64,000 nt of DNA from Ruminococcus flavefaciens (GTDB lineage: Bacteria > Bacillota > Clostridia > Oscillospirales > Ruminococcaceae), in the NCBI GenBank assembly GCA_002373775.1, contig DFJW01000077.1:1-64000 (forward strand), written 5' to 3'. A program made the position numbers and the translations under genes. Below are positions 40,176 through 49,214 of the stretch, in pieces; the stretch's first letter is position 1, and each line of letters starts with the position of its first letter. The notes under the pieces were generated by a model. The model ran no database searches. It saw nothing but the letters and a program-made list of their open reading frames with translations, and was not told the DNA's origin.

Positions 40176-41453
40176 ATGAACGCTATCGACATTATTAATA
40201 AGACTAAACTATCCATACCGCTTTCACACGAAGAGATAGTCTGGCTTGTTGAAGGCTATACCAATGGAGAGATACCGGATCACCAGATGTCAGCATGGCT
40301 TATGGCGGTGCGTCTTAACGGGATCACAGATGAAGAGACACTGGCGCTGACATACGCGATGCGCGACAGCGGCGGCATAATGCAGCTTGATATACCTTAT
40401 ACAGTTGACAAGCACAGTACCGGAGGAGTGGGAGACAAGACGAGCCTGATAATCGGACCTATTGTAGCAGCATGCGGAGTCTGCATGTCAAAAATGTCCG
40501 GCAGGGGACTTGGTCATACAGGCGGTACCATAGATAAACTGGAGAGTATCCCCGGACTGAGGACAGATCTCAGCGTGGAAGAATTCACCGAGATACTGCA
40601 CAAAAACGGATTTGCCATAATGTCTCAGAGCGGAGAGATATGCCCGGCTGACAAGAAGATCTATGCCCTGCGCAATGCGACAGGAACTGTTGACAGCATC
40701 CCGCTTATCTGTGCAAGCATAATGAGCAAGAAGCTTGCCACCAATGCGGACTGTCTGCTCCTGGATGTAAAATACGGAACCGGAGCATTCATGAAGACAA
40801 AGGAAGAAGCTGAAAAGCTTGCAGCCATAATGGAACGCATAGGCAGATCGGCAGGAAAGCAGTGCCGAGCAGTAGTGACGGATATGAATGAGCCGCTTGG
40901 CTGCAATGTCGGCAATTCACTTGAAGTCCGCGAGGCACTTGAAGTACTGCGCGGTGAAACGAGAGGCGAACTCTACAATGTCTGCATAATGCTTGCATCC
41001 GAACTTCTGGCACTTGCCGGCAAGGGAACGGTGTCGGAATGTGCAGAACTTGCAGCGGAAGCGATCAGCTCGGGAAAAGCGCTTGAAGTTATGCGTGAGA
41101 TGATAAAGCTGCAAGGCGGAAATCCCGATGTTTGTGACGACCTTTCACTGCTTCCCATGCCCAAGTTCAGGTACACGATCAAAGCAGTATGTGATATGGA
41201 AATAACTGGTTTCAACTGTGAAGAGATAGGACAGACAGCACTGATGCTGGGAGCAGGCAGGACGAGTCTGAATGGCAGGATAGATGCTACAGCCGGAATA
41301 ATCATGCAATGCAGGATAGGCGAGAGCCTTTGTGCAGGTGATCCGATAATGACACTCTGTTCAACGGTGTGCAGTGATTTTTCCGAGGCAGCCATAAGAG
41401 CGCTGAATGCAGTCAGCTATATCAGGCACACACAGCCCAAGAACGATAAATAA
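40176..41453 (+). CDS. pdp: Pyrimidine-nucleoside/thymidine phosphorylase
   Basis: 425-residue homodimeric enzyme splitting uridine, thymidine or deoxyuridine with phosphate to base and (deoxy)ribose 1-phosphate. The family signature, SGRGLGHTGGTIDKLESIPG, is present near residue 110, and the phosphate-binding STGGVGDKTSL near 84. MSKKLATNADCLLLDVKYGTGAFMKT (blocks MSKKLA and DVKYGTGAFMKT) follows. Length fits Pdp. Substrate range (Pdp versus DeoA) cannot be settled. AGGAGGT precedes the ATG. Monocistronic, no clear terminator. Confidence 0.94.
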   Translation: MNAIDIINKTKLSIPLSHEEIVWLVEGYTNGEIPDHQMSAWLMAVRLNGITDEETLALTYAMRDSGGIMQLDIPYTVDKHSTGGVGDKTSLIIGPIVAACGVCMSKMSGRGLGHTGGTIDKLESIPGLRTDLSVEEFTEILHKNGFAIMSQSGEICPADKKIYALRNATGTVDSIPLICASIMSKKLATNADCLLLDVKYGTGAFMKTKEEAEKLAAIMERIGRSAGKQCRAVVTDMNEPLGCNVGNSLEVREALEVLRGETRGELYNVCIMLASELLALAGKGTVSECAELAAEAISSGKALEVMREMIKLQGGNPDVCDDLSLLPMPKFRYTIKAVCDMEITGFNCEEIGQTALMLGAGRTSLNGRIDATAGIIMQCRIGESLCAGDPIMTLCSTVCSDFSEAAIRALNAVSYIRHTQPKNDK

Positions 41454-41554
41454 CAGTTCAGTATATTGATGGGGTTTTTGAGCTGTAAGTTCGGAAAGAC
41501 GTGGACTTGCTGCATTTATTTCAGTAAATATTAGTGAAATTATCAAAAAATCAC

Positions 41555-41583
41555 TTGACTAATAATAAAAAATGTGGTAAACT
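41555..41583 (+). promoter_or_regulatory. Promoter of the zinc-ribbon protein
   Basis: -35 TTGACT (41555-41560), 17-bp spacer, -10 TAAACT (41578-41583). Confidence 0.78.
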
Positions 41584-41585
41584 AT

Positions 41586-41606
41586 AGTTGCAGCAGATCT
41601 GCAACT
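41586..41606 (+). promoter_or_regulatory. Palindrome at the transcription start of the zinc-ribbon gene
   Basis: Perfect 8-bp arms AGTTGCAG/CTGCAACT around CAGAT, three bases after the -10. It covers the predicted start point, the classical position for a repressor site. A 5' hairpin in the mRNA is the alternative. Confidence 0.6.
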
Positions 41607-41629
41607 AAGAAAATGGGAGGAAATAGGAA

Positions 41630-42160
41630 ATGGCATTTAAGGATAAATTCAAGGCTTTTACAGACAAGGTAAGTGAATCTGCAAAGGGCATCGGTGAATC
41701 TGCAAAGGGACTTGCAGAAAAGTCAAAGATCAAAGGTGAGATCGGTCAGCTGGAGAAGGATATCTCTGCGCTCTATTTAAACATCGGAAAGAGCTATTTT
41801 GAGAGCCACCAGAATGAAACAGAAGGCGAATATGCAGAAAGCATAAGCGAGATCAAGAAAAAGTCAGCAAGAGCAGAGCAGTTCAAGCAGCTTTTAGCAG
41901 CACTTGATACAAAGCAGATATGCACAAAATGCGGCGCTGAGGTATCGAAGGAGCAGAAGTTCTGCGACAAGTGCGGCGAAAAGATCGAGCCTATCCCGGT
42001 ACCGATCATTGAGGGCTACAATGACGCTCCTGAGCCGGAGGTCGTACAGCCTGTAGTTGAAGAGGCAGCACCTGTAAAGCGTCACTGCACAAATTGCGGT
42101 GCAGAGCTTGAGGCTGGAGCAGCATTCTGTGAGCAGTGCGGCTTCAAGGTAAGCGAGTGA
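41630..42160 (+). CDS. Double zinc-ribbon protein with helical N-terminus
   Basis: 176 residues. The first 90 are a charged, Lys/Glu-rich helical region that begins with repeats of SAKGIGESAKGLAEKS and continues as coiled coil (IGQLEKDISALYLNIGKSYF). Two zinc ribbons follow: CTKCGAEVSKEQKFCDKCG near 98 and CTNCGAELEAGAAFCEQCG near 150, joined by a Pro/Glu-rich linker. Proteins with this build are common in Clostridia and have no assigned role. GGGAGGA precedes the ATG. A palindrome overlaps the transcription start. Confidence 0.85.
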   Translation: MAFKDKFKAFTDKVSESAKGIGESAKGLAEKSKIKGEIGQLEKDISALYLNIGKSYFESHQNETEGEYAESISEIKKKSARAEQFKQLLAALDTKQICTKCGAEVSKEQKFCDKCGEKIEPIPVPIIEGYNDAPEPEVVQPVVEEAAPVKRHCTNCGAELEAGAAFCEQCGFKVSE

Positions 42161-42179
42161 TATAACAAAGATACGAACT

Positions 42180-42206
42180 AAAAGGAGCCTTTAAGGCTCC
42201 TTTTTT
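42180..42206 (+). terminator. Terminator of the zinc-ribbon gene
   Basis: Arms AAAGGAGCCTT/AAGGCTCCTTT followed by six T. Confidence 0.92.
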
Positions 42207-42350
42207 ATGGCTGAAAACTTCTGAGAGCAAACGCTTTCAGGAGTTTTTATTTTTTTCGGAGAAAATACTTTCATGTGCATACCGGATATGACAAGAATCG
42301 CAGACATCAGGTGGTATAATCTGAATACAGAAAGGTCAGGAGGCGAAAAA

Positions 42351-42656
42351 ATGAAAATGGACATAAAAACCGAGAACGGCATATCCGTAGCAAAGCTGTA
42401 CGGTGAAATAGATCATCACTGTGCAGCAGGACTCAGAAAAGAACTTGACAGGTACATCATATCCGCACAGCCGAGGACATTGGCTATGGATCTCAACAGT
42501 ATCTCATTCATGGACAGTTCCGGGATAGGGCTTATAATGGGCAGAAGCAAACTGATGAAAGAATGCGGAGGCAGACTTGAAGTCTGGCATCCGCAGCCGT
42601 ACATACGCCGTGTGCTGAAATTATCGGGTATAGAGCGGCTTGTAAGGATAGTATAA
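42351..42656 (+). CDS. spoIIAA: Anti-sigma-F factor antagonist
   Basis: 101-residue STAS-domain protein. In its unphosphorylated form it binds SpoIIAB and frees sigma-F. The phosphorylation loop is FMDSSGIG (residues 53-60), in which a Ser is phosphorylated by SpoIIAB and dephosphorylated by SpoIIE. AGGAGGC precedes the ATG at 42351. A TATAAT lies at 42315-42320, but no -35 sits at 17 bp; ATGACA lies 21 bp upstream, recalling long-spacer Spo0A promoters. I could not find a convincing sigma-H site. First gene of the spoIIA operon. Confidence 0.94.
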   Translation: MKMDIKTENGISVAKLYGEIDHHCAAGLRKELDRYIISAQPRTLAMDLNSISFMDSSGIGLIMGRSKLMKECGGRLEVWHPQPYIRRVLKLSGIERLVRIV

Positions 42657-42667
42657 GGGGTGAAAAA

Positions 42668-43105
42668 ATGGAAGTAATAAATGAGATAAGATTCAGCATG
42701 CCGTCACATTCGGTAAATGAAAGTGCGGCAAGAGCGGTAGTGTCGTCATTTCTGATACAGGCAGATCCTACAGTTGAAGAGCTTTCAGACATAAGGACAG
42801 CCGTATCAGAAGCGGTCACAAATTCTGTAGTACATGCCTACAGAGGTACGACAGGAACGATAGAACTCACAGTTAAACTGCTGCGCGGCAGGGAGATATA
42901 CATAAAAGTCAGAGACAGGGGATGCGGTATAGCTGACGTCAAGCAGGCAATGGAGCCGCTATTTACCACAGCACCGGAAGAGGAACGTTCTGGCATAGGA
43001 TTTTCGGTAATGGAATCATTTACGGACAAGCTTTCGGTCAAGAGCATTCCGGGAAAAGGCACAACTGTAATAATGCGCAAGAGGCTCAGCGAGCATGGAG
43101 ACTGA
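42668..43105 (+). CDS. spoIIAB: Anti-sigma-F factor and serine kinase
   Basis: 145-residue GHKL-fold kinase that holds sigma-F inactive and phosphorylates SpoIIAA. ATP-binding boxes are EAVTNSVVHAY (N box), VRDRGCGIADV (G1) and RSGIGFSVMESF (G2). Slightly longer N-terminus than usual aside, length fits. It starts 11 bases after spoIIAA and overlaps sigF by 11 bases. Confidence 0.95.
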   Translation: MEVINEIRFSMPSHSVNESAARAVVSSFLIQADPTVEELSDIRTAVSEAVTNSVVHAYRGTTGTIELTVKLLRGREIYIKVRDRGCGIADVKQAMEPLFTTAPEEERSGIGFSVMESFTDKLSVKSIPGKGTTVIMRKRLSEHGD

Positions 43106-43754
43106 GATCTTACAGCCGAAAGCGGAGGATAATCTTGGACTTGTGCATCTGTGTGCCAACAGATTCCGCGGAAAAGGGATAGAGTATGAAGAACTGTATT
43201 CCGCAGGGTGCATAGGACTGCTGAAAGCAATAAAGGCGTTTGATCCCGGACGTGGAGTACGCTTTTCCACATATGCAGTTCCGGTGATACTTGGCGAGAT
43301 AAAGCGCGTGTTCCGTGACGGAGGCAGCATACATGTGAGCCGCAGCCTGAAGGAACTGTCCATGCGGCTACAGCGCATATGCGAAGAATACCGGCACAGA
43401 GAAAGCTGTGAACCGTCCGTCTCATATCTTGCAGCCGTCACCGGTGAGAATGAAGCGGATATATCCGAAGCCTTGTGTGCGGCGCAGCCGTTATTGTCGC
43501 TGACATCAGCTGACGATGACGGATCACAGATCGACATCCCGTCAGAATCACCGGATGAAAGGATAGTGGATACACTTGCTCTGAAGCAGATAATGCAGGA
43601 GCTTGAACCGGCTGACCGCGCGCTGCTTGAACTCCGTTATTTCAGGAATCTTACCCAATCCAGAACAGCCGGCATACTTGGCATGACGCAGGTACAGGTG
43701 TCGAGGCGTGAAAAAAAGCTCCTTGCACAAATGCGCAGGGAGCTGCTTGAGTAG
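43095..43754 (+). CDS. sigF: Sporulation sigma factor sigma-F
   Basis: 219-residue sigma-70 protein directing early forespore genes. Region 2 has GCIGLLKAIKAFDPGRGVRF and STYAVPVILGEIKR; region 3 has VSRSLKELSMRLQ; region 4 ends LGMTQVQVSRREKKLLAQMR. Gene order after spoIIAA and spoIIAB identifies it as sigma-F and not sigma-G or B. Its TAG is directly followed, with no spacer, by the end of hemW on the other strand, so no terminator fits between the two. Confidence 0.94.
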   Translation: METEILQPKAEDNLGLVHLCANRFRGKGIEYEELYSAGCIGLLKAIKAFDPGRGVRFSTYAVPVILGEIKRVFRDGGSIHVSRSLKELSMRLQRICEEYRHRESCEPSVSYLAAVTGENEADISEALCAAQPLLSLTSADDDGSQIDIPSESPDERIVDTLALKQIMQELEPADRALLELRYFRNLTQSRTAGILGMTQVQVSRREKKLLAQMRRELLE

Positions 43755-44849
43755 TCAGAAAACGAGAAATCCTATCACCTGATTAGACATCAGGAAGCCC
43801 TTCCGTGTAAGCCGGAGGACATTGTTATCATATTCTGCATACCCTGCATTTACCAGTGCAGGGATCTTTTTTTCGAGTTCTCCGCGTTTATCCTCAACGT
43901 CTGAGATGTCCAGACCTTCTTTCAGTCTGAGGCGGAGCATGACGAACTCTTCATATCCGCACGGAGAATCATCGGTAATAGTAACGGGCTGGCTGTCAGC
44001 TGCGATGAAGGAATCGAGATCACGCGGAACGGCGAACCTCTTTCCATTGAAGCAGGAATGAGCCGCAGGACCGATGCCGAGGTAGTCCTGACATTTCCAG
44101 TACCGGCAGTTATGTCTGCTCTCATATCCCGGAACAGCAAAATTGGAGATCTCGTATTGCATGAACCCGTTTTTTTCGAGCAACTCACAAGTGAGCATAT
44201 AAGCTCTTGAGACCTCCTCATCATCCGGAAGCATTTCCTGAATCCTTTCGCAGTCAAAAGGAGTGCCGCTCTCGGTTTTGAGTATGTAAGCTGAGATATG
44301 TTTTACCGGCAGACTGCACATCTCGTAAAGCGAGTATCTGAGGCTTTCTTCCGACTGTCCCGGCAGACCTGTCATCAGATCACAGGAGATATTCTCGAAA
44401 CCGGCATCAGCGGCATCACGGACAGCTTTTGCAGCACGTTCAGCGCTGTGGACACGTCCGAGGAACCGCAGTTCATCATCATTCATTGACTGAACGCCGA
44501 CGGACAGTCTGTTGATACCGATGTTGCGGAAAGCACTAAGCCTTTCCGGCGAAAGAGTACACGGATTTGCTTCAAGAGTTATCTCCGCGTCCTCAGAGAT
44601 GCTGAACGACTGTTTAACAGTGCCGATGATTTTTCCGAGCTGTTCAGGAGAAAGCAGCGAAGGAGTTCCGCCGCCGAAATAAATGGTCTCTGCACAGGTA
44701 TCGTTATCCGAGTAATGTCTTATGTTCCGTACAACAGCCTCCACATATCTTTCGGCAGCGAGGCTTGAATATCTGAGAGAATAGAAATCGCAGTAATCGC
44801 ATTTTTTTCCGCAGAAAGGGACATGTATATATATTCCGAGGTCCTTCAT
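43755..44849 (-). CDS. hemW: Radical SAM heme chaperone HemW (HemN-like)
   Basis: 364 residues. The radical SAM motif CxxxCxxC is CGKKCDYC (Cys13, 17, 20) in the HVPFCGKKCDYCDFYS opening. IYFGGGTPSLL is the next family block, and a HemN C-terminal domain follows. The missing Cys and short length separate HemW from true coproporphyrinogen dehydrogenase; HemW delivers heme to respiratory proteins in other bacteria. It follows lepA in the common lepA-hemW order, here with two small genes between. Start overlaps the previous stop (TGATG). Confidence 0.93.
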   Translation of the reverse strand: MKDLGIYIHVPFCGKKCDYCDFYSLRYSSLAAERYVEAVVRNIRHYSDNDTCAETIYFGGGTPSLLSPEQLGKIIGTVKQSFSISEDAEITLEANPCTLSPERLSAFRNIGINRLSVGVQSMNDDELRFLGRVHSAERAAKAVRDAADAGFENISCDLMTGLPGQSEESLRYSLYEMCSLPVKHISAYILKTESGTPFDCERIQEMLPDDEEVSRAYMLTCELLEKNGFMQYEISNFAVPGYESRHNCRYWKCQDYLGIGPAAHSCFNGKRFAVPRDLDSFIAADSQPVTITDDSPCGYEEFVMLRLRLKEGLDISDVEDKRGELEKKIPALVNAGYAEYDNNVLRLTRKGFLMSNQVIGFLVF

Positions 44850-45184
44850 CAGTAATTGAGCCTGATAGACTCATGAAGCTTGAAAAGCACCGAATTTACG
44901 AGCTTGGGGATAACAAAGTAAGAAGCGATGATCCCGACTACTATAACAGCCTCATAGGAATTCAGCCACTCATATTTCGGAGCATTGAGGTATATCACGA
45001 TAACAGCGATGAAGCAGAGCAGCGAATAGATCGCGTTGAACCATGTAGCGCCGACACCGTTGACACAGAGCTTTCCGCACTGCATACAAGGCTTTCCTTT
45101 TGAATTCATCTGACCTGCAAAGGCTTTAGTCCAAGGACCGAAGGCTTTTTTTCCGCAGTGGGGGCAAGTGTAAATACTACGCAT
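44849..45184 (-). CDS. Zinc-ribbon membrane protein, function unknown
   Basis: 111 residues. The N-terminus has a four-Cys zinc site, CPHCGKKAFG and CMQCGKLC (Cys8, 11, 33, 36 or close). Two membrane helices follow (AIYSLLCFIAVIVIYL and AVIVVGIIASYFVIPKLV). I do not recognise a family. It lies between lepA and hemW in the operon, 14 bases after the previous gene and overlapping hemW by a base, so expression is coupled to hemW. Confidence 0.75.
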   Translation of the reverse strand: MRSIYTCPHCGKKAFGPWTKAFAGQMNSKGKPCMQCGKLCVNGVGATWFNAIYSLLCFIAVIVIYLNAPKYEWLNSYEAVIVVGIIASYFVIPKLVNSVLFKLHESIRLNY

Positions 45185-45198
45185 ATGATTATCCTTTC

Positions 45199-45636
45199 TT
45201 ATTGTTCTGTTTCTTTATCTTCGGCATCTGCGGCTGCCGGAGTGAGTTCGGGCAGCAGTTTAGCCTCCGGGACTTCTCCGACATTAGTTGAGAGTACCGG
45301 TGTTAGCGGGAGAAGCTTTTTCTTCTGAGCCTTTTTCCTGCGCTTTATGAGGACGAGGATATCGGTGGGATGAAGAACGAACAGTGTCGCGAATATAATG
45401 AGTATCGCAGCAAGAACAGTTCCTTTTTCCACGTCGCCTGATACAAGGGACCAGAAGAGCAGTATGAGAGCAGTAGCGCAGAAACTTGTGCGTGAGATCT
45501 CTCTCAGCCTTATCCTTATGGCACGGAAGAACTTTCCGGCGGCGGAATTGCGTTTAGTGACCAGTTCGGCGAGCACAGTTATCATGCTGACGATCAGTGC
45601 AGCTATAAGAGCGTAAATAATAATATAGTTTATCAT
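45199..45636 (-). CDS. Membrane protein with basic/Pro-rich tail, function unknown
   Basis: 145 residues with three membrane helices (IIIYALIAALIVSMITVLAEL, FCATALILLFWSLVSG, TVLAAILIIFATLFVL), then a basic stretch IKRRKKAQKKKL and an Ala/Glu/Pro-rich tail of about 40 residues. No family recognised. Nine bases after lepA with its ATG behind AGGTGA, so it belongs to the lepA operon. Confidence 0.75.
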   Translation of the reverse strand: MINYIIIYALIAALIVSMITVLAELVTKRNSAAGKFFRAIRIRLREISRTSFCATALILLFWSLVSGDVEKGTVLAAILIIFATLFVLHPTDILVLIKRRKKAQKKKLLPLTPVLSTNVGEVPEAKLLPELTPAAADAEDKETEQ

Positions 45637-45645
45637 AAAATCACC

Positions 45646-47448
45646 TCAGCTGTCGAGCTTGAGCACACTCATGAATGCTTCCTGCGGAACTTCTACAGTT
45701 CCGAGCTGACGCATACGCTTTTTACCTTCCTTCTGCTTTTCGAGCAGCTTTTTCTTACGGGTGATATCGCCGCCGTAGCACTTGGCGAGAACGTCCTTGC
45801 GCATAGCCCTGACAGTTTCGCGGGCTATGATCTTTCCGCCGATAGCAGCCTGTATAGGAACTTCAAAGAGCTGGCGCGGAATGTTATCCTTCAGCTTTTC
45901 AGCGATCTTTCTTGCTCTGGCGTAAGCCTTATCGGCATGGATGATGAATGAGAGTGCATCCACCACTTCGCCGTTCAGGAGGATGTCCAGCTTAACGAGT
46001 TTAGAAGGCGTGTAGCCCATAAGTTCGTAATCGAAAGAGGCGTATCCCTTTGTGCGTGATTTGAGCACATCGAAGAAATCGTAGACAATCTCATTGAGCG
46101 GAAGTTCGTAGTGGAGTTCAACGCGGGTATCATCCAGATACTGCATATCCTTGAAAACACCGCGTCTGTCCTGACAGAGTTCCATGATATTGCCCACGAA
46201 TTCAGAAGGCGAGAGTATGCTTGCCTTTACCATAGGCTCTTCTGCGATCTGGATAACAGCAGGATCAGGATAATTTGTGGGGTTGTCGATATACTGGACT
46301 TCACCGTTTGTCAAAGTTACTTTGTAGATAACGGAAGGAGCAGTAGTGACCAGATCGAGATTATACTCTCTTTCCAGTCTCTCCTGGATGATCTCCATAT
46401 GGAGCAGACCGAGAAAGCCGCATCTGAAGCCGAATCCCAGCGCAATGGAAGTTTCCGGCTCAAATGAAAGGGAAGCATCGTTGAGCTGCAATTTTTCGAG
46501 AGCTTCACGGAGGTCGCCGTATTTAGCGCCGTCGGCGGGATATATACCGGAGAAAACCATGGGATTGACTTTTCTGTATCCCGGAAGAGGTTCATCGCAC
46601 GGCATTTCGTCATTAGTGACCGTATCGCCCACCTGAGTATCCCCGATAGATTTTATAGAAGCGGCGATATAGCCGACTTCTCCGGCTTCGAGCACGCCTT
46701 TGTTTATGAGCGAATCAGCGCCCATATAACCGGCTTCAACAACATTGAAGACCGAACCGGTAGCAATGAGCCTGATGTTATCACCGACGCGCACGGTACC
46801 TTCCTTGACGCGCACATATATGATAACGCCCTTGTAGGAATCATAATAGCTGTCGAATATCAGTGCTTTCAGCGGCTTGTCTGTGTCACCCTTAGGTGCC
46901 GGGATATCTGTAACGATCCTTTCGAGCACGTCTTCGATATTGAGTCCCATTTTAGCCGATATGCGCGGAGCATCCATAGCAGGTATGCCGATAACGTTCT
47001 CAACTTCATTGCACACTCTGTCCGGATCAGCAGACGGAAGGTCTATCTTATTGACAACAGGAACGACTTCCAGATCATGTTCTATAGCGAGATAAGTGTT
47101 AGCCAGTGTCTGAGCTTCGATGCCCTGAGAAGCATCGACAACGAGGATAGCGCCTTCACATGCAGCCAGAGAGCGTGATACCTCATAATTAAAGTCAACA
47201 TGACCGGGAGTATCTATGAGATTGAAGATGTACTCATTTCCGTCCTTAGCTGTGTACTTCAGTCTGACAGCTCTTGCCTTGATAGTGATTCCTCGTTCGC
47301 GTTCGATATCCATATTATCAAGGAGCTGATCCTCCATATCTCTTATGGCGACAGTCTCGGTCTTTTCAAGGATACGGTCGGCAAGAGTAGATTTGCCGTG
47401 ATCTATGTGAGCGATGATACAAAAATTCCTTATATTCTGATTTGCCAA
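45646..47448 (-). CDS. lepA: Elongation factor 4 (LepA)
   Basis: 600-residue translational GTPase that acts on stalled or back-translocated ribosomes. G1 is AHIDHGKST (13-21), G2 [12 protein letters not shown]3 DTPGHVDF and G4 NKIDLPSA. The C-terminal LepA-specific domain ends in [20 protein letters not shown] (near 560) and the conserved [19 protein letters not shown]. Full length and all motifs present. AGGTA weakly precedes the ATG. First gene of a four-gene operon. Confidence 0.97.
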   Translation of the reverse strand: MANQNIRNFCIIAHIDHGKSTLADRILEKTETVAIRDMEDQLLDNMDIERERGITIKARAVRLKYTAKDGNEYIFNLIDTPGHVDFNYEVSRSLAACEGAILVVDASQGIEAQTLANTYLAIEHDLEVVPVVNKIDLPSADPDRVCNEVENVIGIPAMDAPRISAKMGLNIEDVLERIVTDIPAPKGDTDKPLKALIFDSYYDSYKGVIIYVRVKEGTVRVGDNIRLIATGSVFNVVEAGYMGADSLINKGVLEAGEVGYIAASIKSIGDTQVGDTVTNDEMPCDEPLPGYRKVNPMVFSGIYPADGAKYGDLREALEKLQLNDASLSFEPETSIALGFGFRCGFLGLLHMEIIQERLEREYNLDLVTTAPSVIYKVTLTNGEVQYIDNPTNYPDPAVIQIAEEPMVKASILSPSEFVGNIMELCQDRRGVFKDMQYLDDTRVELHYELPLNEIVYDFFDVLKSRTKGYASFDYELMGYTPSKLVKLDILLNGEVVDALSFIIHADKAYARARKIAEKLKDNIPRQLFEVPIQAAIGGKIIARETVRAMRKDVLAKCYGGDITRKKKLLEKQKEGKKRMRQLGTVEVPQEAFMSVLKLDS

Positions 47449-47490
47449 GGTAATACCTCATTTCATATATATACATATTTATACATAATA

Positions 47491-47519
47491 ATTATAACAG
47501 AAAACCTCTGATTTGTAAA
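47491..47519 (-). promoter_or_regulatory. Promoter of the lepA operon
   Basis: Minus strand: -35 TTTACA (47514-47519), 17-bp spacer, -10 TATAAT (47491-47496). Confidence 0.82.
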
Positions 47520-47577
47520 GCTGTTTTGATATTTTTTGTTTCCGCGGGATAAACACCGGAAATTTTCACTTTTAATC

Positions 47578-47606
47578 TTGCTATTTCAGACAAGATGTGT
47601 TATAAT
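47578..47606 (+). promoter_or_regulatory. Promoter of the carboxypeptidase-like gene
   Basis: -35 TTGCTA (47578-47583), 17-bp spacer, -10 TATAAT (47601-47606). Confidence 0.86.
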
Positions 47607-47640
47607 AACTATATCTGAATCTTTATACCGAGGAGATACT

Positions 47641-49134
47641 ATGAAGAGAATAATATCATTGATAGCAGCGCTGGCGACGGTACTTCCGCTGGTCTGTGTT
47701 CCGGCAAAGGAAGCAGGCGCAGTGAATTTCCGTCCCAGATTCACGATACACAGCGAATCCGCCATAATGTTCCACGTTGAGAATTATCAGAACGACAAGT
47801 ATACAGAGATATTCGAGCAGAATGCTGATGCCAAGCAGATGCCGGGACCGCTTGTAAACATAATGACAGCGATCGTTTGTCTGGAGAACTGTACCGATCT
47901 CAATGAGGTGCTGACACTTGATCCTGATGTATATCAGGGTGTTTACAATGAGATCAGCGAGAATGATTATTCTGATGATCTGCCGATGATGGATCTCAAT
48001 GACGGAGACAAGCTCACAGTAACAGACCTGCTCTACTGCATGATGCTGACATCATCTGTGGAAGCATCTGAAACTATAGCTTATCATGTGGGAAGTCAGA
48101 AGCTTGTAAATGAAGGAACGGCAGAAAAGGAAAATATCTCACCCGAGCGTGGAGCAGCAGCATTTGTAGAGATGATGAACGAGAAGGCAGCGTCACTCGG
48201 GATGAACGACACTAATTTCACCAATGCTCACGGAATGTATGATACACAGCAGTATACAACAGCACGTGATCTCTCAAAGCTGACATTATACGCGATGAAG
48301 AATTCGAAGTTTGCCGAGATAGCAAATACGCAGTCCTACAATCCTTCAGTTCCTAATCCTGAAACACATGTGAACTTCGCCAACTGGGCATGGACTCATT
48401 CGAATATCATGATGGATCCCGAGAATGAGGACTGTTATTACATGGGAGCACAGGGCATTAAGACAGCCTTTCTTTCAGCAGCCGGCAGAAATATAATCAC
48501 GACTGCCAATAAAGACGGCAACCGTTATCTTGTGATACTTCTCCGTGCGCCGTTCAATGACGCGGAAGGAAATCCGAAATTCTACCACATTAATGATGCT
48601 GCCGATCTTTTCGACTGGGCGTTCGAGCATTTTTCATATAAAGTAGTGCTTGCGGACACGGCAGAAGTCGGAGAACTTCCGGTAAAGCTTGCCGACGGCA
48701 ATGATTATGTGCTTGCAAGGCCGAAAGAGGAGATTTCCCTGATATGGTATGACGATGTGGACACATCATTCATAAAGAAGGACAATATCACATGGTACAA
48801 GACTGAACTGCAAGCTCCCGTTGAAAAAGGCGAAGTACTTGGTGAAGTAACACTGGAATACGAAGGTGAATCACTTGGAACGGTGGAACTTGTAGCAGTA
48901 TCATCTGTGGAGCGATCCAAGTGGATGTACAATTTTGAAGTAGCAAAGCGGTTCAAGGGTTCAGAATGGTTCAAGACCGCGCTGAAGGTAGCGATCGTGC
49001 TCAGTGCGCTGTACATCCTGATATGTATATATGCACTCGTGCTTTTCAAGAGCAAATCAAAGCCGCTGAAACCGCTCTATGCAGTACCTAAGGTCGATAA
49101 GAAAAAGCGTAAGAAAACGTCAAACAAAAAGTGA
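47641..49134 (+). CDS. D-Ala-D-Ala carboxypeptidase-like protein lacking catalytic motifs
   Basis: 497 residues with the full DacA/PBP5 layout: signal peptide (to about residue 25), an S11 peptidase domain, a beta-rich C-terminal domain, then a membrane helix near 447-470 and a basic tail. The fold is recognisable by IMTAIVCLENC, the LSKLTLYAMKNSKF stretch and KTAFLSAAGRNIITTA. Yet all three catalytic motifs are changed: SxxK is P70-L-V-N73, SxN is S138-S-V140, and KTG is K274-T-A276. It should not hydrolyse peptides or bind penicillin covalently; a structural or regulatory wall role is inferred. GAGGAGA precedes the ATG at 47641. Confidence 0.88.
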   Translation: MKRIISLIAALATVLPLVCVPAKEAGAVNFRPRFTIHSESAIMFHVENYQNDKYTEIFEQNADAKQMPGPLVNIMTAIVCLENCTDLNEVLTLDPDVYQGVYNEISENDYSDDLPMMDLNDGDKLTVTDLLYCMMLTSSVEASETIAYHVGSQKLVNEGTAEKENISPERGAAAFVEMMNEKAASLGMNDTNFTNAHGMYDTQQYTTARDLSKLTLYAMKNSKFAEIANTQSYNPSVPNPETHVNFANWAWTHSNIMMDPENEDCYYMGAQGIKTAFLSAAGRNIITTANKDGNRYLVILLRAPFNDAEGNPKFYHINDAADLFDWAFEHFSYKVVLADTAEVGELPVKLADGNDYVLARPKEEISLIWYDDVDTSFIKKDNITWYKTELQAPVEKGEVLGEVTLEYEGESLGTVELVAVSSVERSKWMYNFEVAKRFKGSEWFKTALKVAIVLSALYILICIYALVLFKSKSKPLKPLYAVPKVDKKKRKKTSNKK

Positions 49135-49153
49135 TAGGCTGATATCAATTAAA

Positions 49154-49186
49154 AAGCCCGACGGCACACAAACTGCCGTCGGGCTT
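49154..49186. terminator. Bidirectional terminator
   Basis: 13-bp stem AAGCCCGACGGCA/TGCCGTCGGGCTT. The minus strand continues TTTAATTG, the plus strand GCTGTTTAG; it ends both the carboxypeptidase-like gene and the amidase gene. Confidence 0.85.
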
Positions 49187-49214
49187 GCTGTTTAGGTGAG
49201 CGTTCGATAACGTA

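Noticed and set aside
42273..42350. Sigma-H promoter for the spoIIA operon
   Set aside because: CAAGAATC and TGAAT elements are visible but about 22 bp apart, far from the usual spacing.
42838..43537. Long minus-strand frames (195 and 173 residues) opposite spoIIAB and sigF
   Set aside because: Ser/Arg/Pro-rich shadow frames against two well-identified genes.
47641..49134. Active penicillin-binding carboxypeptidase
   Set aside because: SxxK, SxN and KTG are all substituted, so an active S11 peptidase is not supported.
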